A stretch of 64,000 nt of DNA from QGON01 sp963691905 (GCA_963691905.1 OY829893.1:682001-746000); one strand, 5' to 3'; counted from the first letter of the stretch, positions 42,010 to 51,770 are shown. A program made the numbers and translations. The notes: generated by a model from the sequence alone, not told the origin.

Positions 42010-42308
42010 GTTGAGTGAGTTGTCCAGTAGGGGGGCGGAGTTTAACTGCCAGGCGCTATACCCACTGCCCACAATTCAGTCGGCTTTGACTCCGGTTCTT
42101 AGTCATCAATAACCACGCGCTGTCGTATTTTCGAGACGGTGTGGCATCGAATTCCAAGGGAGTTAAGGTAATCCCTTATTGCATAGAGCGTATTCATTCA
42201 TGTTTAATGCGGCGTAACGGGTACAAATAGCCCTCAATTAGAAGTGGCTAACTCAATAATACTCTGGCGGTTTTCAGTTTGAATGCCGCCCAACAGGAGG
42301 ATGCATTA
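42010..42308 (+). promoter_or_regulatory. 299-bp gap before the LolA-like/DUF1302/RND operon
   Basis: No gene is seen. A weak sigma-70-like pair, TTGCAT (about 42179) then 18 bases then TTTAAT, could be the operon promoter. Just before the start are GGCGG ... CCGCC complementary strings and a strong AGGAGG ribosome site nine bases from the ATG. Nothing else is assignable. Confidence 0.25.
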
Positions 42309-43247
42309 ATGCAACTGCGCAAGCTTGTCGCCGCAATCGCGGTCGTTCCGGTACTTTTGTCCGCCGAGGCTTTTGCCGGCGTATCCAAGAATCTCCCCAT
42401 GCCTACAGGCGCACCGGATGCCAACGCCATCGCTGATCAGGTCTACTTCGTCAACCACTTCTATGCGCTGAAGAACTACGGCATCACCAAGAAGGGCAGA
42501 ACGTTAACCGTGCTGGTCAACAAGTCGAAGGGCAAGAAGCCGACCACTATTGCACTGGAGCGGTATCTGAACAACGATTACAGCGATAGCGCGATTAACG
42601 CGATGGATCTGGCGATCTTCCGCTCCGGAAAGTTGAGAGGCACCGGTATGTTGATCACTGACTACACCGATGAAAACAAGAGCCAGGCCTACGCCATCTG
42701 GCTGCCTGCGCTGCGCAAGATCCGCCGTTTTGCCGAGCCGGCCCACGATGATGCCTGGGGCGGCACCGACTTCACCTTTGGCGATGTCACTCTGCGCAAG
42801 CCGAAGCATGAGACCCACGAACTGCTGGGGACCGAAACCTTCAATGACTGCCTGGGAGCCATTGCTGATGTGAAGGTCAAGAATCTGAAAAATCCGCCGG
42901 ATGCCGCTTGCCAGCACAAAGGCAAGGAAGTCTACAAGCTGAAGAGCACCACCAAGAAACAGAACTGGTGGTATGACCATCGAGTCAGTTACGTCAATAC
43001 CAAGACCTTTGCCGATTACCGCACCGAATTCTTCAAGGGTGGCGAGAAGATCAAGGTGATCGATCGCAACTGGGTCAGTCTCGATCAGGATGATCCACGT
43101 GCTCAATCCTGGGCCTACTGGTATGGCAAGACCTTCGCTTCCGGCCATGAGACCTGGGCGGTGATTCCTGATGCGGTTGTGAAATTCAACCAGAATTGGA
43201 AGCAAAGTAAATGGTCGGAGAAGACGCTGCGTAAGATCAAGCGTTAA
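42309..43247 (+). CDS. LolA-like outer-membrane lipoprotein-sorting protein (1)
   Basis: 312-residue periplasmic protein with signal peptide LVAAIAVVPVLLSAEAFAG. The core RGTGMLITDYTDENKSQAYA with IWLPALRKIRRFAEPAHDDA and WGGTDFTFGDVTL matches the LolA-like family (PF17131 type), a half-barrel fold suited to carrying acyl chains. It differs from true LolA in length and motif. ATG 42309 has AGGAGG upstream. First of three co-directional genes with a DUF1302 barrel and an RND exporter; probably ferries a lipid-like cargo across the periplasm. Shares its central motif with the protein at 51771-52550. Confidence 0.8.
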   Translation: MQLRKLVAAIAVVPVLLSAEAFAGVSKNLPMPTGAPDANAIADQVYFVNHFYALKNYGITKKGRTLTVLVNKSKGKKPTTIALERYLNNDYSDSAINAMDLAIFRSGKLRGTGMLITDYTDENKSQAYAIWLPALRKIRRFAEPAHDDAWGGTDFTFGDVTLRKPKHETHELLGTETFNDCLGAIADVKVKNLKNPPDAACQHKGKEVYKLKSTTKKQNWWYDHRVSYVNTKTFADYRTEFFKGGEKIKVIDRNWVSLDQDDPRAQSWAYWYGKTFASGHETWAVIPDAVVKFNQNWKQSKWSEKTLRKIKR

Positions 43248-43296
43248 CGATTAAGGGCAGAGGTGCCGGAGAAGGCATTGCTGCCATAACTACAGA

Positions 43297-43321
43297 CGGA
43301 CCGCCCAATAGAGGCGGTCCG
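43297..43321 (+). terminator. Intra-operon hairpin
   Basis: CGGACCGCC, seven bases, GGCGGTCCG: nine perfect base pairs, not followed by a T-run (CACTAAAAAATTAG). It lies between the LolA-like and DUF1302 genes and probably stabilises the upstream mRNA end or attenuates read-through. Confidence 0.5.
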
Positions 43322-43391
43322 CACTAAAAAATTAGTCGGCACACCCTGGGGATTCTGCTGCTGGCTACCTGCGAGGTTTTGGGAGGAATTT

Positions 43392-45419
43392 ATGTATAAG
43401 CGCTCCGTGCTCTATCGGTCCATGCTGGCGGCCATGCTGCTGCCTGGTGCCGCACTGGCTGAAATCGAAGTCAGTGGTTATCTGAAAAATGAAACTGCAG
43501 TCTTTACCAAGTCGGGTCAGCGGACCGGTCAGGCCAAGACCATGCTGGACACCGCTGAACACAATGCCGGCGACCTGATGAAGTTTGAGAACTCCGCGCG
43601 CATCTTCTTCAATGGCGATATTGGTGAAGAGAGTTCCTGGCACGGCGAGCTGAACCTGATATACGACACCGAAGGTGTCGACGATTACAAAGGTCACGAG
43701 AACTATACCCAGAACGACTGGTTCCGTGAACTCTACCTCGATACCATGGCATTTGGCTGGGACTTTCGTCTTGGTAAGCAGCAGGTGGTCTGGGGAACAG
43801 CGGACGGCATCAAGCTGCTCGATATCATCAACCCCACCGACTACCGCGAGCTCAACCAGAACGCTATGGAAGATGCGCGTATACCGATCTGGATGCTCAA
43901 TGCGGAAAAGAATATTGGTGAGAGCGGCAATATCCAGTTCATCGTTTCACAGGTGGAGCAGAACAAGATCCCGGGGTTGAATGCGTCCGGTGATCCTGAA
44001 CAGCCCTTCCTGATGAAAGGCGTCGACTCCATTACTGGCGGCGTCAATGGTTTTCTTAACGTAGCGCCTGCGCTGTCGAAGGTGGCGCAGAGTTTTTCCG
44101 ACGCGGCGCTTCCTTTCTTTGGTTCACCCATCGGTCTGGTTCCCTTTACTACCTTTACGGTCGACTTTTTCGTGAACGGTCCGGTGGCTATGGGAGGCAA
44201 CGACGGTGATCCGTCCGCATTGAACGGTATCGCACAGTATGGTCTTTTTGCCGGTGACCCGAACGGTAACTACGGTGTGACCAATCTGATGCCAATCACC
44301 GGGCTGTTGCCGACAGATACGGGCTGGAATCCATTGAATCCCACCTCGGCCTTTGAGTACATGGGGAATGCGACATTCTCCACCTTCAATACCTTTGCCA
44401 GTGCGACGAGTCGCTATGTGACCGACTATCCGGATGATATGGACGCCAACTTTGGTACTCGTTATAGGCACAGTATGGATAGTGGACTGAACTTCTCGGT
44501 GAACTATTTCTACCATTACGATGCGAATCCATTCATTGAAATGGACTGGTACGACCCCAACACCAACGAAAAGCTGCAGGTTCAGCGGGTAACGCCGGGT
44601 GCCGGCGGCATGCCGGATACGACGACCAATCTTACCGCTGCTCAAGTCGGTAGTGATTTGACGGTTGATTCGACCACAACGATCCTGGTTAAGAACGCGG
44701 CAGGTGCGTATTACGGAGACTTTGATCCAGTCACAGGTGCGCCGAATCCTAACGCCACAGCGCCTGAGCTGCGGTTTACGGAAAAACTGAATCGCATTCA
44801 CAGTCTCGGCGGCGCCCTCGATTATGCGTGGGATACGGGTTCCATGGGCTCGATCGTGCTTCGAGGCGAGGTTCTCTATAACAAGGATGAGATGCAGCCT
44901 GTCGTTGACAAACGACTGCTGGCTGTTGGCGATCTCACCAATGCGTTGGTCATGGAAGAGGCGGACATGCTTAAGTATGTGTTGGGCGCGGATGTCACCG
45001 TCATGACCAACATGCTGGTAAGTGCCCAGTTCATCCAGTTCTGGAATATAGACTTTATTGATGAGGATCGAACCTGTAAAACGCAGGTGGGTGGAGAGTT
45101 TGACTGCTCCAGATACACCGGCGACATGCCTACCATGAACATGAGCAACGGCATGTACAAGGCGGAGGAGTTCAAGGAGTTCTACTCACTCTTCTTCTCC
45201 AAGCCTTTCGGTGGTTCCCAGGAGCATCGCTGGAACAACATCGTTATGTATGAAGAGAATGGCGGCTGGTGGAACCGTTTCGACGTGGAGTACAGCTTCA
45301 CCGACGAGATCATCGGCGCCTTCGAGTGGAACAACTATTGGGGTGAAGAGAATACGACCTTCGGCCAGTTCGCTGACTCATCAAATGTACAGCTGGGACT
45401 CAAGTGGATCTTCGAATAA
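43392..45419 (+). CDS. DUF1302-family outer-membrane protein
   Basis: 675 residues with signal peptide (RSMLAAMLLPGAALAE) and a long series of alternating beta-strands typical of a large barrel; the C-terminus NVQLGLKWIFE has a beta-signal-like end. Segments such as WDFRLGKQQVVWGTADGIKL and DIINPTDYRELNQ are diagnostic of DUF1302. The family occurs with LolA-like or DUF1329 proteins and RND/MMPL exporters. It probably forms the outer-membrane port of that export route. GGGAGGA ribosome site at 43381. Confidence 0.85.
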   Translation: MYKRSVLYRSMLAAMLLPGAALAEIEVSGYLKNETAVFTKSGQRTGQAKTMLDTAEHNAGDLMKFENSARIFFNGDIGEESSWHGELNLIYDTEGVDDYKGHENYTQNDWFRELYLDTMAFGWDFRLGKQQVVWGTADGIKLLDIINPTDYRELNQNAMEDARIPIWMLNAEKNIGESGNIQFIVSQVEQNKIPGLNASGDPEQPFLMKGVDSITGGVNGFLNVAPALSKVAQSFSDAALPFFGSPIGLVPFTTFTVDFFVNGPVAMGGNDGDPSALNGIAQYGLFAGDPNGNYGVTNLMPITGLLPTDTGWNPLNPTSAFEYMGNATFSTFNTFASATSRYVTDYPDDMDANFGTRYRHSMDSGLNFSVNYFYHYDANPFIEMDWYDPNTNEKLQVQRVTPGAGGMPDTTTNLTAAQVGSDLTVDSTTTILVKNAAGAYYGDFDPVTGAPNPNATAPELRFTEKLNRIHSLGGALDYAWDTGSMGSIVLRGEVLYNKDEMQPVVDKRLLAVGDLTNALVMEEADMLKYVLGADVTVMTNMLVSAQFIQFWNIDFIDEDRTCKTQVGGEFDCSRYTGDMPTMNMSNGMYKAEEFKEFYSLFFSKPFGGSQEHRWNNIVMYEENGGWWNRFDVEYSFTDEIIGAFEWNNYWGEENTTFGQFADSSNVQLGLKWIFE

Positions 45420-45454
45420 GTTTCCTATGAGATCTGTATTTTGATCTAAACTAA

Positions 45455-45495
45455 GGCAGACAGCGGTAGACACCGCTGTCTGCCTTTTCTTTTTT
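45455..45495 (+). terminator. Strong hairpin terminator between DUF1302 and RND genes
   Basis: GGCAGACAGCGGT, four-base loop AGAC, ACCGCTGTCTGCC, then TTTTCTTTTTT. Thirteen perfect base pairs with a U-tract. The RND gene starts 25 bases later on the same strand, so it either has its own promoter or depends on read-through. Confidence 0.85.
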
Positions 45496-45519
45496 ACCCT
45501 TCCGGTAGAGGTCTTCGCT

Positions 45520-48288
45520 ATGAGCGATGCTGCAACCAATAACAAATCAAATAATACATTGGCCGAACGTTATGCGGCGTTTGTAGTCCGTCACCGCAAA
45601 CCGCTGATGTTTCTGTTGTTGATAATGACGGTCATCACTGCATTACAGGTCAAGAATCTGGATATGCGTAATGACCCTGATACGCTGTTGCCGCCCAGTA
45701 ACCGCTATGTCGCCACCAATCTCTATGCCGAACATAACTACGGCATGGGCAACCTGATGGTTGCCACGCTGCGGATCAAAGAGGGTGATGTCTACCAGGG
45801 CTGGTTCGTCAACAAGGTACAGGAGATCCATGAAATACTGGTCTCCCTGGAGACCTCCCGACCCTCCAACTTCATCGATATCGCGGCGAAGAAAATCAAA
45901 TTTATGGGTGCGGATGAAAACGGGCTCGTTTTCAAGCGGCTGATTCCCACCGAAGGTATCAGCAGTGACCCTGCAACGGCCAAAGAGCAGCTCGCCTTTC
46001 TTAAAGAGGGTATTGAGACCAACCCCGTAATGGGTCCGATGCTGGTGGGATTTGAAGACGCGGATGGCAATAAATGCGAATTCAATGATCGCTACACAAA
46101 AAACTGTGTCGCCAAATCACTCTATATCATCGGTGACTACACCGATGACGTAAAAGAGATCTACCTGCCCTGGGTACGTGAAGTACGTGCCATGATGGAT
46201 GAGCATGGTGCGGATGACCGCTATGAGCTGCTGGTAGCGGGTGAACCCTACTTCCTGGCCTGGATGCTGGCGGATCTGGTCAATAAATGGTGGCTCTTTG
46301 TCATATCGTTGGCGATCGTGGTTGCTGCGCTCTGGTTTGAGTTTCGCAATTGGCGCGGGGCGCTCTTTCCGATGCTTGGGGTGGGCGCGACCATCATTTT
46401 GACACTCGGTCTGATGGGTTTTACTGCATTCAAGCTGACAACCATGATGGTGTTGACCCCGATGTTGCTGTTGGCGATCGGTATTGGGCACTCGGTACAG
46501 GTGACCCGCCGGTTTATGCAGGAGCAGGCGAAGGGGGTTGAGTGTGAGACCGCCGCCAGGGTTTCGATCTCCCATACTATCGTGCCTGCCACGCTCTCAA
46601 TCGTGACCGACATGGTGGGTTTTGCCACCTTGGCGACGGTGGATATCTCTTTCTACAAAGCATACGCCTACTTCGGCATGTTCGGCATGCTGACCCTGCT
46701 GTTCTCAACCACGACATTGATTCCGTTATTGATGGTCAGCTTTCCCTGCAATAAAGTGGAGGCGAAGGAGGAAGAGGCCGAGCTTGAACGGGGGTGGGAG
46801 ACCAAGGTGGGTGGCTTTATCTCTGGTCTGCTGGCAGGACCGGGAAAATGGTTGCCGATAGGTTTTGTTGCTTTGATTGTGGGGGTTTCGACCTACTATA
46901 GCGGCATTCTAAACGGCACTTCCGACGATTTGATGCCTGGCGTGGAGAAGGGTATCAACTACTCCCGGGCCGCGTTCAAGGAGCAGTCAATCACCATTCA
47001 GCAGCTGGAGCGACTGAATGAGATCATGCCAGGTGTTATCTCCGTGACCGTGCCGATTCGAGGCAAGGAGCCGGTGACGGAAACTTGTGTCGACGAACCC
47101 TTTCCCGAAGAACTCTTCGATATCGAGGATATGGGCGAACGCCTGGTACAGTGCGACAAGTACAAGGCAAAACTTGGGTGTTGGGACCCTGATCCCTGCG
47201 GAGCACAGGGTATCTTCAACCAGGCTGATGTGCTGGCGGATATCGAGGCGATGGAAGAGTGGATGCGCGCCCATGAGTTTATCGGTTTCACCGGCTCCTA
47301 CGCACAGTACATTCGTCTCGTCAACATGCTGTTGACCGCAGAGCCGGGTAGCAAACCGGACATCAAGGACCTCTACATCCCGACCTCCGCCAAACTGCGT
47401 TCGATCGATCCGGAAGATGATCGTGACGGTGACGATATCGTGCAGCTCTTCAACGGCCTGCTGGAGACCATGACAGACGATGGCGACATGGACTCCTTTG
47501 TCACCCGGGATTGGAATGATGGTGTGATCATGGGATTTGTCAACACCATGGATCCCAAGGAGACCCATCAGGTCACCATGGATATTCAGCAGTATATTGA
47601 GGATCACAAGAATGATCCCGGTTTCAGCAAGGTCAACTTCGGCCTGCGCGCGGGTCCGGTGGAAGACCTGTCGAGTGATACCAATGAGTTATCCGTGGAG
47701 GGTCCCGACTATGTCAGGCCTGCGGTTGGCGGTTTCCTCGGGGCGACTGAAGCAACCCGGGAAGTGGCGGTTGCCAACTGGCTCTCCGGTCCCTTGCTGA
47801 CGGCGGCGGCAATCTTCGTCATCGCGGCACTGATATTCCGTTCGGTGACGGTTTCGGTGATCCTGGTTGTGTTGCTGTTCATCACTCTGTATGCCCAGTA
47901 TGGTCTTGGCGGCTACTTCACCAGCGTGCAGAACTGGTCCGGCAACCTCGCCTTCCATCTGCAAGTTGCATTGAGTATCGCAATGGGACTGGGTGTCGAC
48001 TACGGCATCTATATGATATCGCGGCTTCGTGAAGAGATGCAGGCCACTGCCGGTGATTGGACAAAGTCGCTGGAGAACACCCTGAACACTACCGGATCTG
48101 CGGTCATAGTCTCCGTACTGGTGTTGCTGGGCTGTTTCATCCCGCTGTTGAATACCGACCTGGCAAACACCTGGGGATTGGGTATTTACATCAGTGAGGC
48201 GCTTCTCATCGACGTGGTGACGGCCCTGTTGCTGCTGCCGCTGTTGGTGAAATGGCTCAAACCGAAGTTTGTGTTTGGCGATAATTAG
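45520..48288 (+). CDS. RND/MMPL-superfamily exporter
   Basis: 922-residue inner-membrane transporter with two six-helix halves and two large periplasmic loops. The first half has LLAIGIGHSVQVTRRFM (TM4, ~res 318-334), without the usual Asp; the second half has AMGLGVDYGIYMISRLREE (TM10, ~res 820), with the proton-relay Asp-Tyr typical of MMPL/HpnN/SSD-like transporters. The second periplasmic loop holds four cysteines within about 45 residues (ETCVDEPF, LVQCDKYKAKLGCWDPDPCG), unusual and possibly disulfide-bonded. Together with the LolA-like carrier and DUF1302 barrel it likely exports a lipid or other hydrophobic molecule. Confidence 0.88.
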   Translation: MSDAATNNKSNNTLAERYAAFVVRHRKPLMFLLLIMTVITALQVKNLDMRNDPDTLLPPSNRYVATNLYAEHNYGMGNLMVATLRIKEGDVYQGWFVNKVQEIHEILVSLETSRPSNFIDIAAKKIKFMGADENGLVFKRLIPTEGISSDPATAKEQLAFLKEGIETNPVMGPMLVGFEDADGNKCEFNDRYTKNCVAKSLYIIGDYTDDVKEIYLPWVREVRAMMDEHGADDRYELLVAGEPYFLAWMLADLVNKWWLFVISLAIVVAALWFEFRNWRGALFPMLGVGATIILTLGLMGFTAFKLTTMMVLTPMLLLAIGIGHSVQVTRRFMQEQAKGVECETAARVSISHTIVPATLSIVTDMVGFATLATVDISFYKAYAYFGMFGMLTLLFSTTTLIPLLMVSFPCNKVEAKEEEAELERGWETKVGGFISGLLAGPGKWLPIGFVALIVGVSTYYSGILNGTSDDLMPGVEKGINYSRAAFKEQSITIQQLERLNEIMPGVISVTVPIRGKEPVTETCVDEPFPEELFDIEDMGERLVQCDKYKAKLGCWDPDPCGAQGIFNQADVLADIEAMEEWMRAHEFIGFTGSYAQYIRLVNMLLTAEPGSKPDIKDLYIPTSAKLRSIDPEDDRDGDDIVQLFNGLLETMTDDGDMDSFVTRDWNDGVIMGFVNTMDPKETHQVTMDIQQYIEDHKNDPGFSKVNFGLRAGPVEDLSSDTNELSVEGPDYVRPAVGGFLGATEATREVAVANWLSGPLLTAAAIFVIAALIFRSVTVSVILVVLLFITLYAQYGLGGYFTSVQNWSGNLAFHLQVALSIAMGLGVDYGIYMISRLREEMQATAGDWTKSLENTLNTTGSAVIVSVLVLLGCFIPLLNTDLANTWGLGIYISEALLIDVVTALLLLPLLVKWLKPKFVFGDN

Positions 48289-48316
48289 TCTTTGGGCAGA
48301 TGATTCCTGATCCGCT

Positions 48317-48347
48317 GTAGGCCCGGTCAAGCGCAGCGGATCGGGCG
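48317..48347. repeat. REP-like palindrome, copy F (single arm)
   Basis: GTAGGCCCGGTCAAGCGC then AGCGGATCGGGC, one hairpin of the dispersed family, 28 bases after the RND stop and just before the bidirectional terminator. Confidence 0.7.
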
Positions 48348-48371
48348 TTTGCGAATTGCAGACAGCAAGTG

Positions 48372-48402
48372 AAAGCCGGCCCGATTCAGGGCCGGCTTTT
48401 TT
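48372..48402. terminator. Bidirectional terminator between convergent transporter operons
   Basis: AAAGCCGGCCC, six-base loop, GGGCCGGCTTTTTT. Nine G/C-rich pairs plus A-T pairs, with A on one side and T on the other, so it can end transcripts from both the RND gene and the ABC operon. Confidence 0.88.
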
Positions 48403-48428
48403 ATTTCCAACTGTGCGTCATCAGCCCT

Positions 48429-49274
48429 TTATGAGCGGCGTGGGGTAGGACCTTTTTTGTTCCTTTGTGAAGATCTTTTGCGTTTGTTGCGCAGGAACTG
48501 CCGGATCCTACCGACCAAGGGCAGATTCTTTATAGGACAGGCCTTACTGAGTGGTGGTGTGGTGGGAGGGATCTTCTCCCACTTGCGCACCACCTGACCA
48601 TCAGCGAGCTTGATGAGACGGCTGGCAGCATTTTTGACATCGGGGTCATGGGATGAGATCAGAAAAGTAGTGCCGAATTTATCGTTGAGCTGTTGCAGCA
48701 GGCACATCAGCTTCTGACCTGTCTTGGTATCGAGGTTTGCGGTGGGTTCGTCGGCCAGTACGATTTTTGGATTGGTTGCCAATGCCCTGGCTACGGCGAC
48801 TCGCTGCTGCTGGCCGCCGGAGAGCTGGTCGGGTCTGCGGTAACCGAGATGTCCCATGTCCACTTCATTCAGCCAGTGCTCTGCGACCTCTTCACTCTCT
48901 TTTTTATCCATTCCCTGTAGTTGGCAGACATAGGCGATGTTCTCCCTGGCACTTAGCACTCTGATCAGGTTGTATGATTGAAAAACAAAACCGATATTGT
49001 GCAGTCGAAAGAGGGTGCGCTCGGTGTGATTCATACCGAGAATGTTTTCGCCATTGACGATGACTTCGCCGTTATCGGCAGATTCAAGTGCGCCAATGAC
49101 ATTCAGCAACGTACTTTTACCGGAGCCCGAGCGACCGGCGAGAACGGCAAACTCTCCCCTGTCGATTGAAAGGTTGACGCCGTTGAGCGCAGGGAAAGGC
49201 ATGCTGCCGACCCAGTAGCACTTATGCAGCTTCTTGACGGTGATGATAGCTGAACTGTTATCTGGCTGAATCAT
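48429..49274 (-). CDS. ABC transporter ATPase, LolD/MacB type
   Basis: 281 residues. Walker A AGRSGSGKSTLLNVI (~res 46-60), Q-loop FVFQSYNLI, signature LSGGQQQRVAVARAL (~153) and Walker B IVLADEPTANLD (~173) are intact. The first 225 residues match LolD/FtsE/MacB ATPases; the ~50-residue tail is very basic (RNKRKRSSQRNKKGPTPRRS) and unusual. Last gene of a four-gene unit with two FtsX-like permeases and a LolA-like protein; it powers that complex. Confidence 0.93.
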   Translation of the reverse strand: MIQPDNSSAIITVKKLHKCYWVGSMPFPALNGVNLSIDRGEFAVLAGRSGSGKSTLLNVIGALESADNGEVIVNGENILGMNHTERTLFRLHNIGFVFQSYNLIRVLSARENIAYVCQLQGMDKKESEEVAEHWLNEVDMGHLGYRRPDQLSGGQQQRVAVARALATNPKIVLADEPTANLDTKTGQKLMCLLQQLNDKFGTTFLISSHDPDVKNAASRLIKLADGQVVRKWEKIPPTTPPLSKACPIKNLPLVGRIRQFLRNKRKRSSQRNKKGPTPRRS

Positions 49275-49276
49275 GG

Positions 49277-50527
49277 TCAGAAGGTTCGCAGGGATTGGCT
49301 GATTTCAATTTTTGTCGCCCTCCAGGCCGGATAGAGACCGGCGAGCAGGGCAGCGATCAAGGTGGTGCCGAGTATCCGTGTGGCTGAATCCAGGGTCAGC
49401 AGCGGCAGTATGACAGGATCCATATAGAAGAACTTGAAGGCATTGGCGAAATAGGAGAGATCAATGCCGCCATCGGAAAGGTGCAAAACAAGTAGTCCAC
49501 CCACTCCATAGCCTAAGGCGCCACCGAGCAGGATCAGCATCACGGCTTCAATCAGCAGCATAAAAAATATCTGCGACTTCCGGGTGCCAATTGCGATCAT
49601 GATGCCAAGTTCTTTCTGTCGCTCATGCAGGGCGATCAACATGGTATTAAGGATCTCGGTGAGTACCAGTGCGACGACGACAAGTATGATGATAAGGCCG
49701 TAGGCATCGCTGAATTCCAGCCACTGGCGAACCATCGGGTCGAGATCCTGCCAGGCGAGAATTTCATAACCATCACTGCTGAGTTCCTGATTGAACCGTT
49801 GCTGAAGGCTGGCAGTGTTTTCATGGCTGCTGGCTCTTATGACAATGTCGGTGACGGATTCTCCCATCTCGAACCAGGCCTGTGCAGCATTCAGGGGTAT
49901 CAGTGCGAGCGTACGGTCAATCTGGGGTGCGCCGGTCTCAAGAATGCCGCGCAGAAAAAAGATCTCGGAGACCATCTCGCCGTTGGGGCGTTGCGCCATG
50001 AGCACGATCCTGTCGCCGATTTCAGCGCCTATGTTCCGGGCGACAGTGATACCAAGCAGGAGGTCGTGGGAAGTGCCGGGATTGAGCCAGCGGCCCTGTT
50101 TAAGACCCCGGTGCATATGTGTTACCCAAGTCTCCTGTTCAGGATCGGTGGCCATGATCTGGACGCCGGCACTGCTGCCTCCAAGAGAGACCAGCCCGGA
50201 GGTGCGGATGCGTTGCGTCCAGCCTTGGATGTCCGGGGAGTCCTGGAGCAGCAGGATTATCTCTCCGGGCGCCTTGATATGGTCATTTAGGTTCTGTGAG
50301 GCCTCGAATCCGCGGGCATGTATCTGCACATGCCCGGTGAAACTGAGAATAAAGTTGTCCCTCATCTGCTCCAGCCAGCCATCATTGAGAGCGCTGAGCA
50401 GGGTCAGTGTGGCGATACCGAAAATCATGGTTGCCAGTGTGATGCCGGTACGGCGCGGGTTCCGTAGCAGGTTTCGCAAGGCCAGTGAGAGATAGGCTGT
50501 AAGCGAGAGGCGCTTTGCGTTAGACAT
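49277..50527 (-). CDS. FtsX/LolC-E-like ABC permease (1)
   Basis: 416 residues with the four-helix FtsX/MacB permease layout: TM1 ~30-52 (GITLATMIFGIATLTLLSAL), a ~220-residue periplasmic domain, then three helices (IILVVVALVLTEILNTML, the MLLIEAVMLILLGGALGY region and LIAALLAGLYPAWRA). The coupling motif ALRNLLRNPRRTG and the C-terminal PAWRATKIEISQSLR are typical. ATG 50527 is chosen; it overlaps the upstream permease stop by eight bases. Confidence 0.88.
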   Translation of the reverse strand: MSNAKRLSLTAYLSLALRNLLRNPRRTGITLATMIFGIATLTLLSALNDGWLEQMRDNFILSFTGHVQIHARGFEASQNLNDHIKAPGEIILLLQDSPDIQGWTQRIRTSGLVSLGGSSAGVQIMATDPEQETWVTHMHRGLKQGRWLNPGTSHDLLLGITVARNIGAEIGDRIVLMAQRPNGEMVSEIFFLRGILETGAPQIDRTLALIPLNAAQAWFEMGESVTDIVIRASSHENTASLQQRFNQELSSDGYEILAWQDLDPMVRQWLEFSDAYGLIIILVVVALVLTEILNTMLIALHERQKELGIMIAIGTRKSQIFFMLLIEAVMLILLGGALGYGVGGLLVLHLSDGGIDLSYFANAFKFFYMDPVILPLLTLDSATRILGTTLIAALLAGLYPAWRATKIEISQSLRTF

Positions 50528-51746
50528 TTCGCATCGCCTCCACCGGTTGCAGACGGCTGGCCTTCCAGGCCGGATAGAGACCGGCAATAATGGAGGCGAT
50601 CAGGATTGCCCCCACAGTAGTGCCCAGATGATCGAGATTGAGATGAGGATAGACCAATGAGTCGACGTAAAACCGTGAGGTGGAACCCAACAGAATGGAT
50701 AGATCGATACCGGTCGAGTGCGTCACGAGAACGATGCCGGTGCCAAAGGCAATTCCTAAAAGTGTACCGGCAAGGCCAATAAGCAAGGCTTCAAATACAA
50801 GCATTAGGCCTATTTCATACCGCTCGGTTCCAATGGCCATAAAGATGCCGAATTCACGGGTGCGTTCCAGCATCGAGAGCAGCATCGTATTGAGTTCACC
50901 GGCTAAAACGATGAAGAGTACGACCGCGAGAAAAAGGTAGAGAAAGCCATCGTGCAGTATGATCCACTCATTCATGACGGGAAACATGGTGCTCCAGGGC
51001 ATGACCTCGACATTCTCATCCGACAGCGCAAAAATCAATTTATCCGTCAGTTGTTGAATCGTGTCTTCCGGGGTGCGCAGCACAATATCCGTCACTCCGT
51101 CAGGCATATCGAGCATCTCCTGCAGAGATTTGATATTGGTCAGGGCCATGCCTCGATCCAGTCCCATCTCGCCGCTGGTGATGATGCCGACCAGTGTGAA
51201 CTCTTCGGCCACAAGTGCGCCGAAACGATCATAACCGATCATAACGACCGGGTCGCCGAGATCGAGTTTGAGGTTGCGGGCGGTTGTTGCGCCGAGGATG
51301 CAGGCGTACGCATCGTCTTCCCGCAGGAAGCGTCCAATGGAAATGCGCTTTTCAAGATCGGTGATGCCAGGCTCTCTGTCTGCTTCCATGCCGATCAGCA
51401 TGACGCCTTCAGTGGTTTCATCGGAGGCAGCCAGGGCGAAGGCTTCAAGACGCCTGCTCCAGCGTTTTACACCAGCTTTCTCAACGGCGGTTATGACCTT
51501 GTCGGGGTTTCTGAGATGGCGGGAGAGTTCCGGTCGTTCGAAAAAACCCTGGTGATGGATCTGAATGCTGCCGATGATTGCGTCCTGAAAATTCTGCAGC
51601 ATGTTGCGGTGCAGCCCGTCATTGAAACTCCACAGGAAGATCAATGCGCTGAGCCCTACCGCGATAGCGCCGACCGTAAGCATGGTGCGGCGCAGATGCC
51701 CCAGGAGGTTGCGTAGTGCAACGGCGTAGATGACCGGCTTTATCAC
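50520..51746 (-). CDS. FtsX/LolC-E-like ABC permease (2)
   Basis: 408 residues, paralogous to permease 1: AVALRNLLGHLRRTMLTVGA at the start, a large periplasmic domain with GASLATMIFG-like strand pattern replaced by ILGATTARNLKLDLGDPVV, helices FLYLFLAVVLFIVLAGEL and FEALLIGLAGTLLGIAFG, and the tail PAWKASRLQPVEAMRNV. Two different permeases with one ATPase parallel LolC-LolE-LolD, which releases lipoproteins from the inner membrane. Whether this complex moves lipoproteins is not known. Confidence 0.88.
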   Translation of the reverse strand: MIKPVIYAVALRNLLGHLRRTMLTVGAIAVGLSALIFLWSFNDGLHRNMLQNFQDAIIGSIQIHHQGFFERPELSRHLRNPDKVITAVEKAGVKRWSRRLEAFALAASDETTEGVMLIGMEADREPGITDLEKRISIGRFLREDDAYACILGATTARNLKLDLGDPVVMIGYDRFGALVAEEFTLVGIITSGEMGLDRGMALTNIKSLQEMLDMPDGVTDIVLRTPEDTIQQLTDKLIFALSDENVEVMPWSTMFPVMNEWIILHDGFLYLFLAVVLFIVLAGELNTMLLSMLERTREFGIFMAIGTERYEIGLMLVFEALLIGLAGTLLGIAFGTGIVLVTHSTGIDLSILLGSTSRFYVDSLVYPHLNLDHLGTTVGAILIASIIAGLYPAWKASRLQPVEAMRNV

Positions 51747-51770
51747 AGAATTTCCGTGTCGTGGCTGCTT

